Assembly (NCBI GenBank): GCA_900128585.1
Contig: LT642767.1
Location: 1-10,984 of the forward strand
DNA: 10,984 nucleotides
From: Stramenopiles sp. TOSAG23-3
Lineage: Eukaryota; Sar
Direction: 5' to 3'
Notes under the pieces: model-generated
Told to the model about the DNA's origin: nothing
The model's database searches: none
The model's input: only the letters and a program-made list of their open reading frames with translations
Made by a program: the position numbers and the translations under genes
Shown: piece by piece, positions 1 to 7,186 of the stretch
Numbering within the stretch: the stretch's first letter is position 1
How the letters are laid out: each line of letters starts with the position of its first letter

Positions 1-1
1 G

Positions 2-2446
2 AAGAGGGGCAACCATCCCGTTAGGCAGGATTCCCCCGAATTTTCGAACAACGTGGGGGGATCGCCCAACCAGTTGAAGACCGACGGAAACGCCCTTAGC
101 CCCGGGCGTTCTGCACCCTTATTCGTGGGTGGAAACAGGCGGGCACCGGTGGCGTTGAAGCAAAAGAGAAAAATTGATCAAGGGTGCGCGACTTGCCACA
201 TACCGTATCCCCATAACTCGGCACCGTTTGCAAACATGCGCTTGGTGCCGTGCCAAAGCTGCAAGCGCAAATGGGTACCTGAAGTGCTGATGGCGACCAT
301 CGAGCCCCCGGCGACCCTGCAAACAATTGGTCGGGGACACCTGGTGCAGGCACGAGCATGTGCGGTATTGTCCATGGGACAGTCGGCGCAGAAAAAAGGA
401 GAGGCGCTGGCTATTGCCGTGTCGGAAAAGCTCCCCTTTTTGCAGTACGATTTACACCGGCAGCTGATAAACAAAATAAAGCTGCAAGGAATGAACGCAG
501 CATTTGGACTTTGCACCCAAATTCAGCTTGGGCCAAATATTTTGGTAGGCATTGCAACCGCCACGGCATTAAGTTTGCCCGCACTCCCAAACCCACCGAC
601 CCTTCGCATCCAGCGGAACATTAAAGTTGTCGACGAAGAAGATAGGGCATTGGTGTCGTTGCAGAAGCAGTTGCAGCAGTTGTCTCTGTTCAACCGGAAT
701 GCAATTGCACAATCCTCATTGACGACGCACATTCATCGTAAATTGCTGATCGAAGCGATACCTAGGTCAATGTTGCCAAGCACCCCAAGGCTGAGGCCAA
801 GCAGTTCGAGGCACTTTCGATCTCAGAGTTTGCCCTTTGGGTTCGACGGGAGGGCACCATCGTCACCAAAGCTGTCGAATAAACGCCCACCGAGTGGTAC
901 TGACAGCGACAAAATTTCCAAGGCAAAGTCGTTAGAAGAGAACCAAACGAAAAGCACGCAGAGGTTGGCTTCAGTGGAAGCCCCAGCAGACACCGCGAAG
1001 TCACCGGGAGACAACACTGGTGAAGACGAGGGCAGCAGCCCCGCGAAGAACAGAGTTTCAAAAGAGCTTTTTCCAAGTGTCTCGGAACAGCCCAAGCCCG
1101 AGCAAAGTGGCCGCGCCGAAAACGATAGTGCTGTGGGTGCAAGCAAACCCAAGACCGTGACCGCCATATCTTTGCTATCGAATGGGATCGACCCAAATCA
1201 GGTAGCCAAAGAAGGCAGCCCACACGAGGGATCGTCAGAGACTCTACCGAAAGCACCATCGTTTCCGAATTCGCTAGAAATTGGCCCACCTGCCCTTCAA
1301 ATTCGCACCGAGATTTCAAGCAGCAGCTCCAGCTCTAGCAGTTCGTCTTCCTCATCTTCCTCTAACGAAGAGCACGAATCCGACGAGTCGAACGACAGCT
1401 TTAGTGGCGGCAGCAGTGAAGAAGAGGAGGAAGTGGAGCGAGAGAAGCGACGCAATCGGCGTGGCCGACGCGACGATACGAATGAGCCGTTCGTTCTGGA
1501 AGTCGACGACGAAACGGACGAAGACCTCATGTCGGTGTTGATGGACCATTTACCACCATTTGGCGTTTCAATGGTAAACACGGAGCATGTGCCGGGGTGT
1601 GAGGCGTCTGCCACCGGGGCCCTGGCAGAAACCCTCATCGTCATACAGCGTATTCCGCTGTCGATGCTGTTGCAAAACGTAAAAATGGCGCATAGAAATA
1701 TTACCCTTGCAAAAGTGTTCAAGGATATCCTCGCTTCGTTGGTGTTTAAGATTCGCCGTTCTGCTCCTTGCATGGTGTGCGACCTGAACATGTGGATTGG
1801 TTTACCATCTAACGGGTCCATGGAAGTTTGCGCGACAGGCGTTGTCCTGAAGGAAAGCCCGACGGTTCCCTCTCAGGTCCGACAAGTGAGAAACCATTAC
1901 CTGTCCAGGCGTGAGTCGCCGGCCCCTTGTATGCTGCCAAAAGCAATCGCTGCAAAAATCGAGGCAGAAGTGGGCAGGAAGTTCAAAACCTTCGGAGCTG
2001 GCGAGAACAAAGCAGCAGTGGAGGGAGACAGCATATTTGAATTTGACGACAATTCGGGAAACGACCAAGGGTCGAAAGCCATGGGCGATTTGGTGGAAAA
2101 TAGGCACTTAACGAACAGCCTGGTAGGAATCACAAACCCAGCGCAGGTCGTGATTACCCCCCTTGCATTTGTTCCAAGGAAGAACGTCAAGCATTACGTT
2201 GGCCACATCAACTTGCACTTTATTCGCGAAAGCTGGACAGTCAATGACCTAGGCGATTTTTATCACGATTTTCTCGTGCAGGTAAAAGATTGCTGTCGCG
2301 CCCAGGTCTATGCCAATGGTGGAAACGCCTTACTATCGTTCCGTGTTCTTCCCCACGAGTCTGGGGGAAAGGTGTACCGAAACCAAATTTATACCATGCT
2401 AACGGTGAGTGGGGACGCCGTTGTTCTTGTGGATCACTCCGAGTAG
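2..2446 (+). CDS. C2CD5: C2CD5-like protein, 5' partial (C-terminal 814 residues)
   Basis: The frame is open from the left edge of the window to TAG at 2444-2446, so the start codon lies upstream; the GTG at 53 is an internal valine. Three conserved blocks recall animal C2CD5 (CDP138), a C2-domain protein of vesicle traffic that supports insulin-stimulated GLUT4 delivery. Block one (about 250-620) contains GRGHLVQARACAV and QGMNAAFGLCTQIQLGP. Block two (about 1490-1860) contains FVLEVDDETDEDLM and ATGALAETLIVI. Block three (about 2140-2440) contains VVITPLAFVP, GHINLHFIRE, NGGNALLSF and VSGDAVVLVD. These blocks are probably the YbjQ-like beta domains of the family (from memory, not searched). 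A disordered Ser/Pro/Glu-rich linker (about 755-1490) holds 16 consecutive serines followed by acidic and then Arg-rich stretches. The membrane-binding C2 domain expected at the N-terminus would be outside the window. A CxxxC/CxxC cysteine group precedes block one. Family identity is fairly sure; the role in this organism is inferred. Confidence 0.78.
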   Translation, partial: KRGNHPVRQDSPEFSNNVGGSPNQLKTDGNALSPGRSAPLFVGGNRRAPVALKQKRKIDQGCATCHIPYPHNSAPFANMRLVPCQSCKRKWVPEVLMATIEPPATLQTIGRGHLVQARACAVLSMGQSAQKKGEALAIAVSEKLPFLQYDLHRQLINKIKLQGMNAAFGLCTQIQLGPNILVGIATATALSLPALPNPPTLRIQRNIKVVDEEDRALVSLQKQLQQLSLFNRNAIAQSSLTTHIHRKLLIEAIPRSMLPSTPRLRPSSSRHFRSQSLPFGFDGRAPSSPKLSNKRPPSGTDSDKISKAKSLEENQTKSTQRLASVEAPADTAKSPGDNTGEDEGSSPAKNRVSKELFPSVSEQPKPEQSGRAENDSAVGASKPKTVTAISLLSNGIDPNQVAKEGSPHEGSSETLPKAPSFPNSLEIGPPALQIRTEISSSSSSSSSSSSSSSSNEEHESDESNDSFSGGSSEEEEEVEREKRRNRRGRRDDTNEPFVLEVDDETDEDLMSVLMDHLPPFGVSMVNTEHVPGCEASATGALAETLIVIQRIPLSMLLQNVKMAHRNITLAKVFKDILASLVFKIRRSAPCMVCDLNMWIGLPSNGSMEVCATGVVLKESPTVPSQVRQVRNHYLSRRESPAPCMLPKAIAAKIEAEVGRKFKTFGAGENKAAVEGDSIFEFDDNSGNDQGSKAMGDLVENRHLTNSLVGITNPAQVVITPLAFVPRKNVKHYVGHINLHFIRESWTVNDLGDFYHDFLVQVKDCCRAQVYANGGNALLSFRVLPHESGGKVYRNQIYTMLTVSGDAVVLVDHSE

Positions 2447-2448
2447 TA

Positions 2449-2948
2449 GTAAATTATTTGATACTGTTTTCTTATTTATTATATAATTACTTCTTCAAAA
2501 AAATACTTTTCTATTATACTATACCATAATATTTATTCCTATATAAACATAGTATTCTAATATATAATTAAATATAATGTATTATAGCAACCGTTATTTT
2601 CCTTTTTTTATTGAAACCCCCTCCTCCTTCTTCCTCCTCCTGGATTTTATTTTATTATTTATTGTATAATATTATTATATATAGAAATACAACGGAAGGC
2701 GGCGGAGGGGATTATATTAATATTACTAAAAAAAAAAAAAATACAATTATTAATATTCTTTTAAAGAATAATAATAAAAAACAACAAAAAGACTTTCTTT
2801 CCTTTGCCAAATTGATTTAATATGTTTACGATACCTTAGAAACAGGTAAAAGTATTGTTATGCTTGTGTCTATACATTCATAAAATTCATGCCCAAAGAA
2901 GGATAGCAAAGGTATATTGGATTGTTTAGATATAGATTCATATCCATC
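2449..2948. other. AT-rich spacer between C2CD5-like and TSNAXIP1-like genes
   Basis: About 500 bases of very AT-rich DNA with A and T homopolymers, including a run of A near 2729-2741. It must hold the 3' UTR of the upstream gene and the promoter and 5' UTR of the downstream one, since both read rightward, but I see no convincing TATA box or poly(A) signal that stands out from the AT background. The upstream gene ends in consecutive in-frame stops TAG TAG TAA (2444-2452). A GC-rich inverted repeat (2618-2710) and a small palindrome, TATTCTTT-T-AAAGAATA near 2755-2771, are the only structured elements. Short open frames here are low-complexity and not believable genes. Confidence 0.6.
2618..2710. 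repeat. Imperfect inverted repeat, 17-bp arms, 59-bp loop
   Basis: The left arm CCCCTCCTCCTTCTTCC (2618-2634) and the right arm GGAAGGCGGCGGAGGGG (2694-2710) are complementary at 14 of 17 positions. They are the only GC-rich patches in an otherwise AT-rich spacer, and the loop between them is almost pure A/T. The arms are pyrimidine-only and mostly purine, respectively, on the plus strand. In RNA they could form a stem in the 3' UTR of the C2CD5-like gene or the 5' region of the next gene; no function is shown. Confidence 0.5.
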
Positions 2949-5684
2949 ATGTCAAATAGAAATGGTCGTGACTTACCACCGGTACCGTTTGCGAACGATG
3001 AGTTAGGCACTGGGGATTTTAACCCTTCGGCTTCATATGCAGCTCCACAATACGGTGGTTTGTCAACAGTCAGTGGTTTTATACCGCAGGCCCCGACGGT
3101 AAGGCGAGGCGGCATAGGCGCGGCAAGAGCCAGTGAAGCAATAGGTGGGGCCAGGTCGACCAGCGCCGTGTATTCAGGGCTGACGGGGTCTGGATATACT
3201 CTGAAAGGGAACCCGGCTCGTTTTCTTCTCCCGCAGACGGACGTTTTATCGTCTGAAGCAGCTATTTCTGGAAAATTAGACAATTGGCCTGCGAACGTTT
3301 CGTCCAATTTAAGCGGGGCATCGCGGGCGTTGCGGTACCGCAGGAGAAAGGACAAGAAGACCCCCCGCGCGGGGGGCACGGCCAGGGATGGAAAAGAGGC
3401 GGTGCCAGGAGCGAGCGTGTCTAGTATTTTGGGGAAGAACAACCGGGGAAACAACAGTACCGTGGTGTCCGGGGCGAAGCCACGATTTTTGAAACAAATA
3501 GAGCATTTTATCGAGTCGGAGCTGATGGCAATTGGTGCTACCTCGGAAGGGGGGGAGCCGAGCGCCGCGCGGCTTCAGGTGTTTCGGGAAGCCTTTCAGT
3601 ACGTCATTGACGATTTCAAAACATACAAGCCCTTGCTGGCTGCGATAAAGAACGAGTACGACATGCTGCTGGACAAGTACGCAAGGAGTTTGCACTACAT
3701 CCCACCGCTGAAAGCGCGCTTGTCAACGGCAAAGGCCGACACCCAACAACGGCTTGAACACCAGCAAGGCCAGCACGAGAAGGAAATGAAGCGCCTGAAT
3801 GACATGGTAGAGTTGTTGGAGAAGAACAACGCCGAAATGAAGGCGTTGAACAAGACGCTCACACAGGACAACCTGAAGATCACACAGGGGTTGGACGAGC
3901 AGAGGGCCAAGTATTTGGACATGAAGACTGCGAACTTGTCCCTGATAGAATCTGTGAAATCCAAAGACGCTATCATTGTGGACGAGAAGATGAAAGTGTC
4001 CCAGCAGACTGACCGCTCAAAATATCTGGCGATGCAGCTGGAACAGTCCGAGTTGAAGTACGATACGTCCAAGGCGGAAGTGAAAAAGTTGCGCGCAAAA
4101 CTCGAAGAGGTGGTCGCGAGTGCAAAAGAGCCAGAAATCACCCCGGCGCAGATGCTGGCGGTGCAAAAGGAATTGAAAAAGTCCAGGGACGACTTGGACA
4201 AAGCCTCAAAGGAATTCAAGAAGATTCAAGCAAAACACGCGAAGCTGGCGAGTGCTGCCGAGAATTTGACTGCCAAGAATAAAACGCTGGAGACTAAATT
4301 AAAGGAAGCGGAAGACTCCAACGCGAAAGCAATAGCATCGCGCTCGCAGTTGAATCGCATGGAAGACGCGGGGATTCCGCTTCCCCAAGTATCGATGCAC
4401 ACCGCTGTTGCTGCGGCGCAGACGGCGATGAGCCGCAAGCGCAACGCGGAGAGTGGCGCCGGGGAGCAGGCGCCGGAGCATGTAGACCGGTCGATCCACG
4501 AATGCCTGATGGCGTGCTTGCACCACATCGACCACCAAGGGCTCGAAGACATTGACCATGGCGACAACGCAGCGTCCAAGCCCGAAAGCCTTGTTGTGCT
4601 GAGCGGCCTCGGGATTTCGACCGAGGCGCCGGGCGAAGGGACAGCCTACACACACCTGGATGTGCCCGAGGGCGCCGTAAAGAGCGTCGTGCATAGCGCG
4701 AAGTCTGCAAAGGACCTTGGCATGAGCAAGGATACGCAGCGGGTGAAAGACGCCAACGCGTACTTCGTTGGCAAAGGCGTGGGCGACGCGGTCCCCTTGT
4801 ATTTGCGGGGGAACGGTCGGGTCAAGAATTTGTTCCTGAACAAGAGGGAGGTGGAGCAGTTTATCAAAACGTGCTGGATCCAGAAGGGTCGAAAGCGTTA
4901 CACGAAAACTCTGGAGGAGTTCATGTACGTGTTTTTGTGCGAAAAGTATCCTCGGTCGCCGGCGGAACGGCTGGAATTCGGGTACAGCCTGCTGTACGCT
5001 TTGGACAAGTACAACTACGACGCAGACTGCGATTTGTTCCAAAAGGTGTTGTTGAAAGAGTTGCCGGAGGAGGTGTTCCTGTCGCAGGGTCGTTTGATCC
5101 GAAAAATCCAAGAGTCGTGCATCCGGGACGACCGGAAGGACGGGGACCAGTCCGGGCGCCTGCGAAAGACCCAGATAATCGCCATTGTCCGGAAGTTGTG
5201 CCCAACGAAGTCCGCGGAGAGCTTCAAGGAGATCGAACAGGCTCTCTTTTTCGACACGCAGCTGAGCTCCGTGGACTACTTAAAGCTGTTCCAAGAGGAC
5301 GAGGAAGGGGATCAGGGAAAGTTTGTCGAGTGCTTGCGCGACCAGTACCTGGACGAATGCTTCCTGTTCCGGGAACAAATTCAGTCCGCACTTGATATCT
5401 TGCAGATGAACGCGGCCGACGTGGGGAAGGCCGTGACCTTTTCAGACGTTCGCCGGGCGTTGAAAACGATCGCCCCGGAGAAAACGCCGGAAGAGATCAG
5501 CACGTACATTACCCAAGGCAGCGGGACAATTAATTCCTTGGGAGGAGGAGGAAGCAGTACCGATAGTAGCCTTTTGGTGGAAACTGACCCCGACATAATG
5601 GCCAGCGATTTGCCAATGGAAGCCGACGCCGTCAATGTCGACGAGTTTTTAACGAACCTGTCCCAGTACTTGCTGCATCGTTGA
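2949..5684 (+). CDS. TSNAXIP1: TSNAXIP1-like coiled-coil protein
   Basis: A 911-residue protein. The start is the first ATG (2949) after an in-frame TAG at 2904; purine at -3. Residues 1-175 are low-complexity and basic near 120-150. Residues about 178-290 match the N-terminal domain of translin-associated factor X-interacting protein 1, with RLQVFREAFQYVIDDFKTYK (208-227) followed by PLLAAIKNEYDMLL. A long Lys/Glu-rich coiled coil spans about 250-465. After a linker, residues about 610-860 form a second conserved-looking helical region starting GVGDAVPLYLRGNGRVKN and containing EFMYVFLCEKYPRSPAE. The tail has a short Gly run and ends in an acidic and then hydrophobic stretch. Animal TSNAXIP1 is testis-enriched and binds TRAX; relatives occur widely in ciliated protists, so a ciliary or cytoskeletal role is plausible but inferred. 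No enzyme motif, signal peptide or membrane span is visible. It is longer than the animal protein as I remember it. Confidence 0.75.
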   Translation: MSNRNGRDLPPVPFANDELGTGDFNPSASYAAPQYGGLSTVSGFIPQAPTVRRGGIGAARASEAIGGARSTSAVYSGLTGSGYTLKGNPARFLLPQTDVLSSEAAISGKLDNWPANVSSNLSGASRALRYRRRKDKKTPRAGGTARDGKEAVPGASVSSILGKNNRGNNSTVVSGAKPRFLKQIEHFIESELMAIGATSEGGEPSAARLQVFREAFQYVIDDFKTYKPLLAAIKNEYDMLLDKYARSLHYIPPLKARLSTAKADTQQRLEHQQGQHEKEMKRLNDMVELLEKNNAEMKALNKTLTQDNLKITQGLDEQRAKYLDMKTANLSLIESVKSKDAIIVDEKMKVSQQTDRSKYLAMQLEQSELKYDTSKAEVKKLRAKLEEVVASAKEPEITPAQMLAVQKELKKSRDDLDKASKEFKKIQAKHAKLASAAENLTAKNKTLETKLKEAEDSNAKAIASRSQLNRMEDAGIPLPQVSMHTAVAAAQTAMSRKRNAESGAGEQAPEHVDRSIHECLMACLHHIDHQGLEDIDHGDNAASKPESLVVLSGLGISTEAPGEGTAYTHLDVPEGAVKSVVHSAKSAKDLGMSKDTQRVKDANAYFVGKGVGDAVPLYLRGNGRVKNLFLNKREVEQFIKTCWIQKGRKRYTKTLEEFMYVFLCEKYPRSPAERLEFGYSLLYALDKYNYDADCDLFQKVLLKELPEEVFLSQGRLIRKIQESCIRDDRKDGDQSGRLRKTQIIAIVRKLCPTKSAESFKEIEQALFFDTQLSSVDYLKLFQEDEEGDQGKFVECLRDQYLDECFLFREQIQSALDILQMNAADVGKAVTFSDVRRALKTIAPEKTPEEISTYITQGSGTINSLGGGGSSTDSSLLVETDPDIMASDLPMEADAVNVDEFLTNLSQYLLHR

Positions 5685-5802
5685 TTTTGTTGTTGATTTG
5701 TTGTCGATGATAAATTAATTATATTTTTCAATTACCTTTACCTTAAGAATGTATATTTTGGTGGGAAAATCTAGTTCCCCGACGGTGATGATATTTTTAT
5801 CA

Positions 5803-5840
5803 ATGCTGTTAGATGTATATATATATACAACAAACAGCAT
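5803..5840. repeat. 38-bp symmetric inverted repeat downstream of TSNAXIP1-like gene
   Basis: Outer arms ATGCTGTT (5803-5810) and AACAGCAT (5833-5840) are perfectly complementary. After a 3-by-3 mismatch (AGA/ACA) the centre is the perfect 16-bp palindrome TGTATATATATATACA (5814-5829). The element lies about 120 bases past the TGA of the upstream gene, so it may be in its 3' UTR or act as a DNA cruciform. The AT core is cheap by chance here; the outer GC-containing arms make it stand out. Confidence 0.5.
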
Positions 5841-6215
5841 GCATGTATTGTTTATTAATGGTATGACTAGGTTGAAATTTAGCCAACTACAAATTCAAAT
5901 ATTTTTAATATTTTCCATCTCAATAAAAGTAAGGAACATCCAATAAAATACTAAAGTAGTATCGAGATTATATAAATAACTGAATACTGTACTTATATTT
6001 ATATATAATTTATATTGAAACGTATAATTTACTCGATATAATATCTGCTAATAATTAAAGTATTGAAAATTGAAGAGGGAATCTGAACTTTCCCCTTTTT
6101 TATTCTATTTCTATACTATTGCTATGTTAATTAAAACTACCACAACGATTTAGTATTACCTATTGAAAGACTACAAATTAGTACGGATTATACTCACGAA
6201 AATAAATAAATTTAC

Positions 6216-6515
6216 TTGGAATCGAATTCATGCTATTTCTATGTACAACATGACTTTAAAAATTAGTTGGAATCGATTTGATGCTATTTCTATGCATAAA
6301 ATGACTTTAAAAATTAGTTGGAATCGAATTCATGCTATTTTCATGTATAAAATGACTTAAAAAAATTAGTTGGAATCGAATTGATGCTATTTCTATGTAT
6401 AAAATGACTTAAAAAATTAGTTGGAATCGAATTGATGCTATTTCTATGTATAAAATGACTTGAAAAATTAGTTGGAATCGAATTGATGCTATTTCTATGT
6501 ATAAAATGACTTTAA
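6216..6515. repeat. 51-bp minisatellite, six tandem copies
   Basis: Units begin with TTGGAATCGA at 6216, 6267, 6318, 6370, 6421 and 6472, giving periods of 51, 51, 52, 51 and 51. Each unit continues with TGCTATTTCTATG and ends in ATGACTT plus an A-rich link to the next TTGG. Copies 4, 5 and 6 are identical over their first 40 or so bases, while copies 1-3 each carry private substitutions (for example GAATTC in copies 1 and 3, GCATAA in copy 2). Because 51 is a multiple of three, copies 1-3 read open in one frame as 17-residue repeats, but a TAA at the end of copy 3 and the 52-base spacing break it, so I treat it as non-coding. Confidence 0.95.
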
Positions 6516-7020
6516 ATTGTTATCTTTTTCTTCTTGTTTTTCTTTCTTCTTGAGGTTTGTTTTCTATGCTGTGTATATGTTTTTAGTTCAGTGAAAATTA
6601 ATAAAAATGGGTAGTTCGTATTTTTATTAATTATTAAAAAAAGTGTCCTTCTTCGTTACTTAAAGCGCTTTTAATACTCTAATATTAAGGATACATATAC
6701 ATACATACAAGAGCTTAAAATAATTTGTTTGGTATGATTATATAAAATGGAAAAAACAAAAACGAATTTATCATTTATTAAGACAATTGCTTAAATAAGG
6801 CAAGTTCAACAAAAAAAAATAAGAATTGAAAAAAAAAAGTTCTTTTTTCAACGCAAGGAAGTAACAACTTGAGCTTGAGTTTTCAAAGAAAGGAATGCAT
6901 AGGCACGATGGAATTGAATGAAGGGACGAGAAAAGGTTGGCGAAGCTCTCTGATCCATTTTCAGTTGAGGGGTCTCCTTTTCCTTTCCAAATATTTCGTA
7001 CCGCGTTGAATATTTACACG

Positions 7021-7064
7021 AAAGAGAGAGAAAGCGAGTGCGTGCGTGTGTGCGTGAGAGATCG
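7021..7064 (+). promoter_or_regulatory. GA/GT-rich stretch before kinase gene
   Basis: AAAGAGAGAGAAAGCGAG passes into GTGCGTGCGTGTGTGCGTG and back to AGAGATCGATAG, 120-165 bases before the kinase ATG. It is the only clearly non-AT-rich simple sequence in this upstream region. It could be part of the promoter or 5' UTR, or merely a simple-sequence tract. No TATA box or initiator can be assigned with confidence. Confidence 0.25.
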
Positions 7065-7186
7065 ATAGCACATTTCAGGTGGCAGGTGTTGATTGTTCCA
7101 CTTTTATGGGAATAGCAGTTCCAACGGTGTTATAATACAAATAGTAACGAATAGCGTGCGTGTTTCGTTTTCCACGATACGCGGCG

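Larger units (their letters stand above)
5685..7186. other. 1.5 kb AT-rich spacer upstream of the kinase gene
   Basis: No believable gene is present. A 65-codon open frame at 5749-5946 is AT-driven and hydrophobic, and another at 6163-6360 is made of minisatellite units. Notable content, left to right: an inverted repeat at 5803-5840, a six-copy 51-bp tandem repeat at 6216-6515, A-rich DNA with a small stem-loop (arms TTGAAAAAA 6826-6834 and TTTTTTCAA 6843-6851), and a GA/GT-rich stretch at about 7021-7064. GC content rises in the last 300 bases, which probably hold the promoter and 5' UTR of the kinase gene. Confidence 0.6.

Noticed and set aside
2279-2288. Possible 5' splice site CAGGTAAAAG in the C2CD5-like gene
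   Set aside because: The reading frame continues straight into the conserved C-terminal block, so removing an intron here would damage a conserved domain.
4299-5111. 270-codon minus-strand open frame inside the TSNAXIP1-like gene
   Set aside because: No domain or motif is recognisable and the sense strand carries a clear conserved protein.
5749-5946. 65-codon hydrophobic open frame downstream of the TSNAXIP1-like gene
   Set aside because: Composition is set by AT-rich DNA and it includes the TATA palindrome; no support for coding.
6163-6360. 65-codon open frame reading through minisatellite units
   Set aside because: It exists because the unit is 51 bases; it stops at the end of copy 3, lies in AT-rich DNA and resembles no protein.
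6216-6515. CRISPR-like array
   Set aside because: Units are directly adjacent with no unique spacers between constant repeats, and the genome is eukaryotic.
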